In this document: piece after piece, positions 1 to 7,543 of the stretch
Position numbering within the stretch: position 1 is the first letter of the stretch
Layout: the number at the start of each line of letters is the position of its first letter
Assembly: GCA_019747795.1 (NCBI GenBank)
Contig: JAIEQK010000010.1
Coordinates: 1-55,058, forward strand
Reading direction: 5' to 3'
DNA from: Gammaproteobacteria bacterium
GTDB lineage: Bacteria; Pseudomonadota; Gammaproteobacteria; Ga0077536
Length of the DNA: 55,058 bases
Translations under genes and position numbers: made by a program
The notes under the pieces: generated by a model
What the model was told of the DNA's origin: nothing
The model's input: only the letters and a program-made list of their open reading frames with translations
Databases searched by the model: none

Positions 1-584
1 GCGCAGGCAAGCGCGCCCATCGCCAGCGCGCCACAGGTCACGAGCGCGAACCAGGCGTAGCCCGCGGTCGCGCCGTGGGCGCCGGTCAGCCAGGTCGGCA
101 GGGCGGCGCCCGCCAGCACGCCGGCCAGCGCGAAGGTCTCGCGAAGAGCGGTCACGCGGGTGCGCTCGGTCGCATCGAGCGTCAGTTCCGCGCCCTGCGC
201 GTAGTGACTGACCTGCACCAACGCGAGCGCGCTGTAGACCACCACCAGCATGGCGAAGAACCATGCCGCGACGAAGGGCAGTACCGCGGCGGGTGGCGCG
301 AACAGCCCCCAGGCGGCGAGCGCCAGCAGCGGCGCGCCAAGCAGGATGAACAGGCGACGGTCGAGGCCACGCGCCCGCGCGCGATCGCTCAAGAGCCCGA
401 GCAGCGGATCGACGAAGGCGTCCAGCGCGCGCGCGGCGACCAGCAGCACGCCCTGCGTGGCGAGCCCGAGACCGTAGTGCTCGGCGTAGAGCTTGGGCAC
501 GTGCACGTAGACCGGCAGGGTCAGCATCGCGAGCGGCGCGGCGAGCGTGCAGTAGGCCGCGAGACGCGCGCGCGGCAGGCTCAC
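1..584 (-). CDS. MFS/GPH-type transporter, partial (C-terminus outside window)
   Basis: The minus-strand frame reads continuously from a GTG at 584 off the left edge (194 codons seen). It encodes hydrophobic helices separated by short polar loops. A loop with AFVDPLLGLLSDRARARG matches the DPxxGxxSDR signature of the GPH (sodium:galactoside-like) branch of the major facilitator superfamily. The GTG overlaps the stop of the upstream chalcone-isomerase-like gene by four bases, so it is the last visible gene of the operon that begins at 4487. A carrier at this place is common beside Cfa/DUF1365 clusters. The substrate is unknown; a lipid or lipid-derived product is only a guess from context. Confidence 0.75.
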   Translation of the reverse strand, partial: MSLPRARLAAYCTLAAPLAMLTLPVYVHVPKLYAEHYGLGLATQGVLLVAARALDAFVDPLLGLLSDRARARGLDRRLFILLGAPLLALAAWGLFAPPAAVLPFVAAWFFAMLVVVYSALALVQVSHYAQGAELTLDATERTRVTALRETFALAGVLAGAALPTWLTGAHGATAGYAWFALVTCGALAMGALAC

Positions 585-1120
585 GGCTGGCGCTGTGTCG
601 TGCCGAGCAGGCCGGCGCGCACTTCCGGCGCGCTGGTGCCGTGATCGAGCCAGATCGAGAAGAAGGCGTCGACGAAGGCCGGGTCGCGGATCGTCGCGAG
701 ATGACGTTCGTTGGAATAGAAGCGCGCCTCCTGTCCCGGCAGCGCGAGTCCCACCAGCCGATCGCCCTTCTTGACGTTGGGAAAGGCCGCCGCCATCGCC
801 ACGCGCCAGCGCTCGAGCAGCGCGTCGTCGCGCTGGCCCAGGTCGCGCATCTCGTCGATGCTGACCTCGGCCAGGTCCTTGCCCTTCAGGTTCACCGCGT
901 ACTCGATGTCGAGCGCGAAGGGTTGACCGGGCCGATAGCCTTCCGCGCCGGTCCACAGCCGCGCGGTGTAGATCTTGAAGCCCAGGCGGCGCATCTCGGC
1001 GCTGCCGTGCAGATCGAGGCCCGGCGCGTCGGCCAGAACCACGCTCGGCAGATCGCGCGCCGCCGCAGCGAACGCCGTGGCGTAGAGCAGGAACGCCAGC
1101 GCGACGCGCTCAAGCCGCAT
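581..1120 (-). CDS. Chalcone isomerase-like exported protein
   Basis: A 179-residue protein. The N-terminus (MRLERVALAFLLYATAFAAA) is a typical signal peptide, so the mature protein is probably periplasmic. The body contains GFKIYTARLWTG, LDIEYAVNLKGKDLAEVS, and a late FSIWLDHGTSAPEVRAGLLG, which fit the bacterial chalcone-isomerase-like fold (CHI/FAP type). These proteins are thought to bind fatty acids or small hydrophobic ligands rather than make flavonoids. The start at 1120 was chosen over longer in-frame options because it begins exactly at the signal peptide. Its start overlaps the end of the Cfa-like gene by 11 bases and its stop overlaps the transporter start. Ligand unknown. Confidence 0.8.
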   Translation of the reverse strand: MRLERVALAFLLYATAFAAAARDLPSVVLADAPGLDLHGSAEMRRLGFKIYTARLWTGAEGYRPGQPFALDIEYAVNLKGKDLAEVSIDEMRDLGQRDDALLERWRVAMAAAFPNVKKGDRLVGLALPGQEARFYSNERHLATIRDPAFVDAFFSIWLDHGTSAPEVRAGLLGTTQRQP

Positions 1121-2330
1121 GATGGAAGCCGAACTGCACGACGTCCGTGCGTCCGCTGCGGAACCCGGCCTCGCAGTAGCACAGGTAGAACTGCCAGAGC
1201 CGCAGGAAACGCTCGTCGAAGCCGAGCGCGCGGATCGCGCTCGACGCCGCCTGCACGCGCTCGCGCCACAGCACGAGCGTGGTGGCGTAGTCGATGCCGA
1301 AGCGATGGCGCGCGGCGCAGGCGAGTCCTGCGCGGGCGGCATCGTCGACCATGCGCTGCTCGGGGGCGAGCATGCCGCCCGGGAAGATGAACTCACGGAT
1401 GAAGTCGCTGGTGCTGCGGTAGCGCGGAAAGACCTCGGGCGCGATGGTGATGGCCTGCACCGCGGCGCGACCGCCCGGCGCGAGGCGCGCGGCGAGCGTC
1501 TCGAAGTAGCGTCGCCAGTAGCGCTCGCCCACCGCCTCGAACATCTCGATGGAGACGATGTGATCGTAGCGGCCGGTGAGATCGCGATAGTCGATGAGTT
1601 CGAGACGCACGCGGTCCTCGAGCCCGGCGGCGGCGATGCGCGCGCGCGCGAACCCGAGCTGGGCCGGCGACAGGGTGATGCCGGTGACGCGCAGGTCGTG
1701 GTGGCGGGCGGCGTACTCGGCGAAGCCGCCCCAGCCGCAGCCCACTTCCAGCACGTGCTGGCCGGGATGCGGATCGATCAACTCGATCATGCGTTGGTAC
1801 TTGGCGGCCTGCGCGTCTTCCAGCCCGCGACCGGGCTCACCGTCGAAGCAGGCCGCGGAGTAGGTCATGCTCGGATCGAGCCACAGACCATAGAAGTCGT
1901 TGGACAGGTCGTAATGCGCGGCGATGTTGCGCCGTGCCTGGGCGCGGGTGTTGGTGCGCAGCAGGTGACGCAGGCGGAGCGCGAACGACACCAGCGGCTG
2001 CGCGTAGAAGCGCTGGCCGAGCGCCGCTTCGTTGGCGGCGCAGAGCAGCAGCAGGCCGGTGAGATCGGAGGTCATGAGGCGACCGTCGCGATAGCACTCG
2101 GCGAGACCGACGTCCGCGGCGCGCAGCAGCGCGCCGGCCACGTCCCAGTCGGCGAGCTCGAGATCCGCCTGCGGACCGGGATGGCGACCGCGGAACACGC
2201 GCTGCGAGCCGTCCGGCGCGGTGAAACACAGTTGGCCATGGTCGAGGCGCGCCAGCACCGCGAGCAGGGCGCGGGCGGCGGCCGGCGGCGCAGACAGGGA
2301 CAGCGCTTTGGCGGCGCGTTCAGAACTCAT
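1110..2330 (-). CDS. Cyclopropane-fatty-acid-synthase-like SAM methyltransferase
   Basis: A 406-residue protein of the Cfa family, which methylates acyl chains of membrane phospholipids using S-adenosylmethionine. The SAM motif VLEVGCGWGG lies at 193-202, preceded by HYDLSNDFYGLWLDPSMTYS (139-158) and followed by IEMFEAVGERYW (261-272). It differs from E. coli Cfa: the segment after the SYSCAY-type motif reads YSAACF, and the region that carries a bicarbonate-binding His in E. coli reads QAITIAPEVF. It therefore belongs to the variant group found with FAD/DUF1365 proteins. In Rhodobacter, genes of this type act in methylated/furan fatty acid synthesis (a UfaM-like role is possible). Its start lies 10 bases after the DUF1365 stop. 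Confidence 0.88.
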   Translation of the reverse strand: MSSERAAKALSLSAPPAAARALLAVLARLDHGQLCFTAPDGSQRVFRGRHPGPQADLELADWDVAGALLRAADVGLAECYRDGRLMTSDLTGLLLLCAANEAALGQRFYAQPLVSFALRLRHLLRTNTRAQARRNIAAHYDLSNDFYGLWLDPSMTYSAACFDGEPGRGLEDAQAAKYQRMIELIDPHPGQHVLEVGCGWGGFAEYAARHHDLRVTGITLSPAQLGFARARIAAAGLEDRVRLELIDYRDLTGRYDHIVSIEMFEAVGERYWRRYFETLAARLAPGGRAAVQAITIAPEVFPRYRSTSDFIREFIFPGGMLAPEQRMVDDAARAGLACAARHRFGIDYATTLVLWRERVQAASSAIRALGFDERFLRLWQFYLCYCEAGFRSGRTDVVQFGFHHAA

Positions 2331-2340
2331 GTGGGCTCTC

Positions 2341-3138
2341 TCAAGTGATGGATTCGAGGGTCGGGCCGGGCGGCTTGCGGTACCAGGGCACGCGCTTGTG
2401 CCACAGGCGCAGCGCCTGCCAGTGAATACGTGCGATCACGCCGAGGGTGAACAGCGGATGGCGCAGAAAGGCGGTGAGCGCGCTGCCCGAGTCCAGCGCC
2501 CGCGGCCTGCCGCTGACCACGGTGCGGATCAGCACGTCGGCGGCGGTGGCGCCATCGTGGTAGTCGATGCGCGCGGTCGCGTTCGCGCCGTCCTGGCTGA
2601 AGCGGAAGCGGTAGTGTCCCTCGACCCTGCAGAACGGCGAGACGTGCAGCGCCTTGTCGGCCACGAGCCAGCGGTCGGCGTCGATCTCGCCGCCGTCGGG
2701 CGCGGTGAGCACGTAGTCGTGACGCTCGCCGAAGGTGTTGGAGACCTCGGCGATGACCGCGCGGAGCGCTCCCGCCTGGTCGTGGCAGTACCACAGCGTG
2801 ATCGGATTGAAGACGTAGCCGAGCAGGCGTGGAAAGGTCTGCAGCACCACCTCGCCGTCGGCCGCGCTGCAGCCGGCGGCGGCCAGGCGCGCGCGCGCCC
2901 AGGTCAGCAGATCGCTGCCGTCCCGTGGACCATAGTCGCGGGCGTGGAAGGACAGCAGGTTGAAGCGCTCGCGGGACAGCCAGCGGTTCGGCAGGCGTGC
3001 GAGCGTCGACAGGGGCACGCGCAGGAAGAACACCGGGTAGCTGAAGCGATGCGCGCGTGGCCGCAGGCGGTGGTGCATCACGCGCCCGAAGCAGATCTCC
3101 GGCCGCGTGGGCGGGCCCGCGTGGGGCGCCTCGCTCAT
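2341..3138 (-). CDS. DUF1365 family protein
   Basis: A 265-residue protein starting MSEAPHAGPPTRPEICFG. It has the DUF1365 hallmarks: HHRLRPRAHRFSYPVFFLRV near residue 25, RLLGYVFNPITLWYCHD near 105, and AEVSNTFGERHDYVL near 135. The family is almost always encoded between a COG2907-type FAD oxidoreductase and a Cfa-like methyltransferase, exactly as here, and is assigned to lipid modification without a proven reaction. Its start codon overlaps the stop of the FAD gene by four bases, so translation is probably coupled. No signal peptide is evident; the C-terminus is basic and hydrophobic and could contact the membrane. Confidence 0.85.
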   Translation of the reverse strand: MSEAPHAGPPTRPEICFGRVMHHRLRPRAHRFSYPVFFLRVPLSTLARLPNRWLSRERFNLLSFHARDYGPRDGSDLLTWARARLAAAGCSAADGEVVLQTFPRLLGYVFNPITLWYCHDQAGALRAVIAEVSNTFGERHDYVLTAPDGGEIDADRWLVADKALHVSPFCRVEGHYRFRFSQDGANATARIDYHDGATAADVLIRTVVSGRPRALDSGSALTAFLRHPLFTLGVIARIHWQALRLWHKRVPWYRKPPGPTLESIT

Positions 3139-4487
3139 GCCGCGCTCGCCAGCGCGCGGCGCCAGCCGGCGGGCGGCAAAGCGACGCGGCTAGGCTGCGT
3201 CGGCATGCCCCAGGGCCGCGCGACGTCGCCCAGCTGTTCCGCCACCAGGAGTCCCGCCTGCAGACCGTCCTCGTGAAAGCCGTAGCCGCACCACGCGCCG
3301 CAGAACCAGGTGCCCCGCTGACCCTGGATGTCCCACAGCGCGTCCTGCGCGGCGATGGCCGCGGCGTCGAACTGCGGATGGGCATAGGTGGTGGTGAAGT
3401 GGCACTGGGCGGGATCGGGCTCGATGGAAGGATTCAGCGTCACGAACCAGTCGCGGGCGCTGTCCAGGCTCTGCAGGCGATTCATCCAATAGCTTACGCA
3501 CAGCTCGCTCTGCGCATCGTCGGCGAGGAAGTTCCAGCTCGACCAGGCGCGACGACGGCGTGGCATCAGGCGCGGGTCGGTGTGCAGCACCGCGCGATTG
3601 GGCGCGTAGCGGAACGCCGACAGCAGGCGTCGCTCGTCGCGACTCGCGTCCGCCAGCAGGGCGAGCGATTGGTCGGCGTGGGTGGCCAGCACGACGTGGT
3701 CGAAGGCGCGACTCACGCCGTCGGCGGTCGTGATCTGCGGCCCTCGTGGCCCTCGTTCCACGCGGGCCACTGGCGTGCCGACGTGCACCGCGCCGCGCAG
3801 GCTCTCTCGCAGTCGCGCGACGTAGGTCCGCGAGCCGCCCACCACGGTCCGCCATTGCGGCCGGTCGCTGAGCTGCAGCAGGCCGTGGTTGTCGCAGAAG
3901 CGGATGAAGGTCCGCGCCGGGTAGGCGCCGATGTCCTCGGCCGAGGCCGACCAGATGGCGGCCGCCATCGGCAACAGGTGATCGCGAGCGAAGTCGCGCG
4001 AGTAGCCGTGTCGGGCGAGCAGTTCGCCGAGCGACCACTCGGCCGCCGGTCCGGCGAGGTAGTCGGGCGCCTCGCGGTAGAAGCGCAGGACGTCGCGCAG
4101 CATGCGCCAGAAGCGGCCGCGCAGAACGTTCGATGGCTGGGCGAAGAGGCCGGCGAGATCCCCGCCCGCGTATTCGAAACGACCGCCGTCCAGCGAGGCC
4201 GCGAAGGACATGTCACTGGCGCGGGTGGGCACGTCGAGCAGGTCGAACAGCGCGACCAAGTTGGGGTAATTGCGCGCGTTGTAGACGATGAAGCCGGTGT
4301 CGATCGCGAGTTCGCGGCCGCCGTCGTCGACCACGACCGTGTTGCTGTGCCCGCCGAGCCGCCCTTCAGCCTCGAATACGGTCACGCGGTGGCGCTGCCC
4401 GAGCAGCCAGGCGGCCCCGAGGCCCGCGATGCCGCTGCCGACTACGGCAATATCGAGCGCCGCGCCCTGCGTGAACTCCTGGCCCAT
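3135..4487 (-). CDS. FAD-dependent oxidoreductase (COG2907 type)
   Basis: A 450-residue flavoprotein and first gene of the minus-strand lipid operon. The Rossmann FAD motif VVGSGIAGLGAAWLLG lies at 15-30, with an acidic residue (E39) closing the second strand and LGGHSNT just after. The C-terminal FAD segment WFCGAWCGYGFHEDGLQAG matches COG2907 proteins. The ATG at 4487 was preferred over the longer frame because a G-rich ribosome site (GGGGTGGGG) lies directly upstream and the FAD motif then falls at the usual distance. A TGATCC-N18-TAG promoter lies about 30 bases upstream. In the related singlet-oxygen regulon such an enzyme is implicated in unusual fatty acid formation; the exact reaction here is not shown. 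Confidence 0.88.
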   Translation of the reverse strand: MGQEFTQGAALDIAVVGSGIAGLGAAWLLGQRHRVTVFEAEGRLGGHSNTVVVDDGGRELAIDTGFIVYNARNYPNLVALFDLLDVPTRASDMSFAASLDGGRFEYAGGDLAGLFAQPSNVLRGRFWRMLRDVLRFYREAPDYLAGPAAEWSLGELLARHGYSRDFARDHLLPMAAAIWSASAEDIGAYPARTFIRFCDNHGLLQLSDRPQWRTVVGGSRTYVARLRESLRGAVHVGTPVARVERGPRGPQITTADGVSRAFDHVVLATHADQSLALLADASRDERRLLSAFRYAPNRAVLHTDPRLMPRRRRAWSSWNFLADDAQSELCVSYWMNRLQSLDSARDWFVTLNPSIEPDPAQCHFTTTYAHPQFDAAAIAAQDALWDIQGQRGTWFCGAWCGYGFHEDGLQAGLLVAEQLGDVARPWGMPTQPSRVALPPAGWRRALASAA

Positions 4488-4515
4488 GTCCCCACCCCCG
4501 AATAATGCCCCGCAG

Positions 4516-4545
4516 TGGCTACGCGTTCGCCGCGGGCACGGATCA
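4516..4545 (-). promoter_or_regulatory. Candidate ECF (ChrR-partner sigma) promoter for the lipid operon
   Basis: On the minus strand TGATCC (4540-4545) is followed after 18 bases by TAGCCA (4516-4521). This resembles the -35/-10 pair recognised by Rhodobacter RpoE, whose -35 core is TGATC. Predicted transcription starts near 4509, leaving a leader of roughly 20 bases with a G-rich ribosome site before the ATG at 4487. The same architecture faces the other way toward the sigma gene. Confidence 0.6.
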
Positions 4546-4556
4546 CCCCGCCCACC

Positions 4557-4586
4557 TGATCCGCTCGTGGGCCCTCGCCGTAGAAG
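4557..4586 (+). promoter_or_regulatory. Candidate autoregulated ECF promoter for sigma/anti-sigma pair
   Basis: TGATCC (4557-4562), an 18-base spacer, then TAGAAG (4581-4586). Spacing and -35 core match the divergent promoter exactly, arguing for recognition by the sigma factor encoded immediately downstream. The expected transcription start is about 4592-4593, which coincides with the first candidate ATG, so the mRNA may be leaderless or nearly so. Confidence 0.6.
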
Positions 4587-4591
4587 CTGGC

Positions 4592-5245
4592 ATGATGAGC
4601 AAGCCCATGACGACACGACGACCGACCGAGGACGCGGAGATCCTGCCCTTTCCCCACCCGCCGGAGGAGCGCCGCGAGCCCGCGGCCGATCCGGCGGCGC
4701 TGGAACGTGCCGAAGAGACCGCGCTCCTGGTGAAGGTGCGAGACGACGGTGACCGGGCGGCCTTCCAGCGGCTGTTCAAGCTGCTCGCGCCACGCATCAA
4801 CAGTCACCTGCGTCGCGGCGGCATGGCCCCGGCGGATGCCGAGAACCTGCTGCAGGACGTGTGGCTGGTGGTGTGGCGCAAGGCCAATCTATTCGACCCC
4901 AAGCTGGCCTCGGCCCGCACCTGGATCTTCACCCTGGTCCGTAACCGGCGCATCGACCTCGAGCGCGCCGCGCAGCGCGAGCAACGCCTGGTCGCGGACT
5001 TCGCGCGCAGCGAGGGCGGTGTGGACAGCTACGAGGTCGACCTCCTTTCGCAGGCATTCGGCGCGCGTGTCGGCCTGCTTCTGAATGACCTGCCCGTGGA
5101 ACAGCGCGACGTGCTCATCAAGTGCTTCGTGGAAGGGAAATCTCAACGCGAAATCGCCGAAGAGAGCGGTTTGCCCATCGGCACGGTGAAATCCCGCGCG
5201 CGACTCGCCTTCGAGCGCGTGCGGGCCGTGCTGGGAGAAGGATGA
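4592..5245 (+). CDS. rpoE: ECF sigma factor, ChrR-regulated (RpoE/singlet-oxygen type)
   Basis: A 217-residue group IV sigma factor. Region sigma2 spans about 44-120 (core binding DAENLLQDVWLVVWRKANLF, -10 reading RTWIFTLVRNRRID) and region sigma4 about 160-213, with the helix-turn-helix SQREIAEESGLPIGTVKSR. The neighbouring ChrR gene, overlapping by ATGA, identifies the subfamily: RNA polymerase is redirected when reactive oxygen inactivates the zinc anti-sigma factor. Start choice is uncertain: ATGs at 4592, 4595 and 4607 are possible, none with a strong ribosome site, and the promoter position suggests a leaderless start at 4592. A longer frame from 4505 would include the promoter itself and is unlikely. 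The symbol follows the Rhodobacter convention. Confidence 0.88.
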   Translation: MMSKPMTTRRPTEDAEILPFPHPPEERREPAADPAALERAEETALLVKVRDDGDRAAFQRLFKLLAPRINSHLRRGGMAPADAENLLQDVWLVVWRKANLFDPKLASARTWIFTLVRNRRIDLERAAQREQRLVADFARSEGGVDSYEVDLLSQAFGARVGLLLNDLPVEQRDVLIKCFVEGKSQREIAEESGLPIGTVKSRARLAFERVRAVLGEG

Positions 5246-5895
5246 TGACTAGCATGCGACACCCGGACAGCGGCTGGCTGATGGACTATGCCTGTGGGCA
5301 TCTGAGCCCGGCCTTCGACGCCGTGATCGCCACTCACTTGCTCGGCTGCGCCGAGTGCCGGCGCGACCTCGAACTCGCCGAGCGCCTCGGCGCCGAGGTC
5401 ATGGTCAACGATGGCCTGCTCGCGCCGCGACTGGCCGCCGAGGACGTGCTGGGCACGCAGCGGCCCATCGCCGATTCGCTCGGCTGGCGGCCGAGCAGCG
5501 CGGTGCAGGGCGCACGCGACCTGACCGCCGTGGCCAGCACTTATTTGTCGCTCGGCGAGCCCGCGCTGCGCTGGCGCAGCGTCGGTGGCGGCGTGGCGAT
5601 GGCCAAGCTGCGCGGCGGCGAAGGCGACCGGCTGTGGCTGCTGCGGGCGCAGCCGGGCGCGGTGCTGCCGCGCCACAGCCATCACGGCAGTGAGCTGACC
5701 GTGGTGCTGCAGGGGGCTTACGTGATCGACGACCAGGTGTTCGGCGTGGGCGACCTGGAAGACGCCGACGAGTCCGTCACGCACCAGCCGATAGTCACCA
5801 CGCGTGGCGAATGCCTGTGCCTGGCGGCCACAGCGGGGCCGCTGCGCTTCGCGAGCTGGCCAGCGCGTCTCGCGCAGCACTACCTCGGGATTTGA
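5242..5895 (+). CDS. chrR: ChrR-type zinc anti-sigma factor with cupin domain
   Basis: A 217-residue cytoplasmic anti-sigma factor. The N-terminal zinc-binding anti-sigma domain shows H7, H32, C36 and C39 (HLLGCAEC), the expected HxnHx3Cx2C ligands. The C-terminal cupin carries H145, H147, E151 and H181 (RHSHHGSELT and downstream His), matching the second zinc site that senses singlet oxygen and organic peroxide in Rhodobacter ChrR; C191 and C193 follow. The start overlaps the sigma stop as ATGA with GGAGAAGG upstream, giving coupled, near-stoichiometric synthesis. It should hold the sigma factor inactive until oxidative stress releases it, activating both divergent promoters. Confidence 0.9.
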   Translation: MMTSMRHPDSGWLMDYACGHLSPAFDAVIATHLLGCAECRRDLELAERLGAEVMVNDGLLAPRLAAEDVLGTQRPIADSLGWRPSSAVQGARDLTAVASTYLSLGEPALRWRSVGGGVAMAKLRGGEGDRLWLLRAQPGAVLPRHSHHGSELTVVLQGAYVIDDQVFGVGDLEDADESVTHQPIVTTRGECLCLAATAGPLRFASWPARLAQHYLGI

Positions 5896-5961
5896 TCGCC
5901 ATCAGACAGGCGTCCTCCACGCCGACTTTTCCTGCGAGCGACTATCGGCAAGACTGGGCGC

Positions 5962-6492
5962 ATGCCCGGTCCTCAGATTCGACGTTGGCTGCCCAAGCCT
6001 GACTCCCTGCGACGCTACCGTTCCCTGCGCTGGTTCGGGCCGCTCCTCGACCGGCGCTGGCTGTGGCACGCCGACCGGCGCAGCATCGCCACCGGCCTCG
6101 CGGCCGGCACTTTCATCGGTCTGACGATCCCGGTCGCGCAGATGCTGCTCGCCTGCGTGGCGGCCCTGGTCCTGCGCGCCAACCTGCCGGCCGCGGTGCT
6201 CGCGACCTTCGTCTCCAATCCTTTGACCACGCCGGCCATCCTGGTCGCGGGCTACCACCTCGGCGTCCTGGTGCTGGGCGTGCCGGCGCCGCTGACCGAC
6301 CAGGCGATGATGGGGTTGCCGCTGGCCGACAAGCTGCGCGCGACGGGCGAGCCACTGGCGACCGGCATCGCGCTCATCGCGATCGCGGCCTCTCTCGCGA
6401 GCTATTTCGCCGTGCACGCCAGCTGGCGCCTCGCGGTGTACCTGCGCCTGCGGCGCAAGCGGCGCAGCGCCGCCGCGCGCGCACAGAGCTGA
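5962..6492 (+). CDS. DUF2062 membrane protein
   Basis: A 176-residue protein with the DUF2062 pattern: RRSIATGLAAGTFIGLTIP near 39-57, LLACVAALVLRANLPAAV, then FVSNPLTTPAILVAGYHLG, with further membrane helices around 80-100 and 130-155. The N- and C-termini are basic, giving an inner-membrane protein with cytosolic tails. The family is widespread in proteobacteria and its function is not established. It lies 66 bases after chrR on the same strand, so it could be in the same transcript, but no overlap or promoter decides this. It ends base-to-base against the convergent dioxygenase gene. Confidence 0.8.
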   Translation: MPGPQIRRWLPKPDSLRRYRSLRWFGPLLDRRWLWHADRRSIATGLAAGTFIGLTIPVAQMLLACVAALVLRANLPAAVLATFVSNPLTTPAILVAGYHLGVLVLGVPAPLTDQAMMGLPLADKLRATGEPLATGIALIAIAASLASYFAVHASWRLAVYLRLRRKRRSAAARAQS

Positions 6493-7350
6493 TCAGGCTT
6501 CGCGTGCCGCGCCGTAGCCGAGCGCGAACGCTGTGTCACCGTCGCGGCCGAGGTCGCGCACGGTCGGCACGACCGCGCGGCGGCCGTTCGGGATCTGCGC
6601 CTCGACGTTGCCGTGGAAGTAGCCCAGCCGATCGAGGAACGCGGGCGAGAGCCGGGCGATGGTCTCGGGCCACAGCGCCGCGTTCCAGTTGATCTGTGGC
6701 CGTAGCCAGCGCTTCACGAAGTAGCCGAACAGCGCGGCGCGCCGACAGTCGCGCGAGCGGTTGGCGCCGGTCTGATGCCATAGTCGACCATCCATGACCA
6801 GCATGCTGCCGGCCGGCGCTTCGATGGCCACCGTGCTCACCGTCTCGCCCGCCGCCGGACCCCGCCCGAGGCGATGGGATCCGGGCACGTAGCGCGTGCC
6901 GCCGTTATCCTCGGTGAAGTCGTCCAGCAGCCAGGCGACGTTGCAGGCCAGCGGCTGGTCCGGCCAGGGCGGCAGTACGTAGCCCTGGTCGGCGTGTAGC
7001 GGCATGGGCCGGCTGCCCGGCGCGGTGATGTTGGCGCTGAAGTTCGAGATCAGGAAGGCGCGCCCGAGGGTCTGTTCGACGAAGCGCACGCCCAGCGGGC
7101 GCTGGATGAGATCGATGAACACCGGGTCCAGGTTGAACAGGTGGAATACCCGCTCGTTCAGGTCGTCACTGTCGAAGGCGTAGCCGCGGGTCGGCACGCC
7201 ATCGGCCTCGCTGACGGCGATCGCCGCCTCGAGTCGCTGGCGGACCTCGCGGGTCTCGTGGGGCGACAGCGCGCCCGCGAGCAGGGCGAGTCCATGCTCG
7301 GCGAGATCGCGGCTGGCCTGTTCGGGGTCGGCGGTGAGGGTAACGGTCAT
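6493..7350 (-). CDS. Phytanoyl-CoA dioxygenase (PhyH) family protein
   Basis: A 285-residue Fe(II)/2-oxoglutarate oxygenase of the PhyH family. The iron triad is visible as H119-x-D121 (MPLHADQGY) and H192 (GRLWHQTGAN); NGGTRYVPGSHR (149-160) is the conserved strand before it, and arginines near 197-204 are candidates for binding 2-oxoglutarate. The start at 7350 was chosen because the longer frame merely reads through the small-RNA repeat region. Substrate cannot be told from sequence: members hydroxylate acyl-CoAs, small metabolites and secondary products. It is oriented away from the small-RNA units and 99 bases beyond the last of them, so read-through expression is possible. Confidence 0.82.
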   Translation of the reverse strand: MTVTLTADPEQASRDLAEHGLALLAGALSPHETREVRQRLEAAIAVSEADGVPTRGYAFDSDDLNERVFHLFNLDPVFIDLIQRPLGVRFVEQTLGRAFLISNFSANITAPGSRPMPLHADQGYVLPPWPDQPLACNVAWLLDDFTEDNGGTRYVPGSHRLGRGPAAGETVSTVAIEAPAGSMLVMDGRLWHQTGANRSRDCRRAALFGYFVKRWLRPQINWNAALWPETIARLSPAFLDRLGYFHGNVEAQIPNGRRAVVPTVRDLGRDGDTAFALGYGAAREA

Positions 7351-7448
7351 GGGCCACCTGGGCGGCATCGGCGCCGCAGTGCCCGTGATACGCGATTGGA
7401 AGCGGCCCGCCAACCCGCCACCGGGGAGGTGAGGATTTTTCGAGGCCC

Positions 7449-7537
7449 AGAAATAAGTCGCCGGGCCTTTTTTAGGGGCCCGGCGAGGGGAGGTCCCAGA
7501 GACAGGTCTCGAGGGGAGGTCGATTGCTGTCTTGGTG
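7449..7537 (-). ncRNA. Putative small RNA 1 with two CCUCCCC (anti-SD) motifs
   Basis: The minus strand predicts an about 89-nt RNA beginning CACCAAGACAG. Its first hairpin is closed by GACAG/CUGUC and an inner UCGA/UCGA stem, placing CCUCCCC (complement of 7513-7519) in the loop. A second CCUCCCC (complement of 7487-7493) sits single-stranded just before a 10-bp GC terminator stem (7458-7467 with 7477-7486). CCUCCCC can pair with purine-rich ribosome sites. Structure and motifs are repeated almost exactly in the unit at 7629-7714, and the two share a promoter arrangement. The design resembles CcsR/cuckoo-type RNAs of alphaproteobacteria, but homology is not claimed. Confidence 0.65.
7458..7486 (-). 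terminator. Terminator of small RNA 1
   Basis: A 10-bp perfect GC stem (7458-7467 with 7477-7486) with a 9-base loop. On the minus strand it is followed by CUUAUUUCU, a broken U-tract, so termination is probably weaker than in the second unit and some transcripts may run on into the dioxygenase gene. Confidence 0.6.
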
Positions 7538-7543
7538 AGGCAC

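Noticed and set aside
1119-2348. 409-residue open frame on the plus strand opposite the Cfa-like gene
   Set aside because: It is a GC-bias shadow: composition is Ala/Arg/Gly-rich, no family motif, and the minus-strand frame carries an intact SAM motif and family features.
4505-4591. Longer sigma-factor start at 4505
   Set aside because: It would place the ECF-type promoter inside the coding region, and the added residues do not resemble sigma factors.
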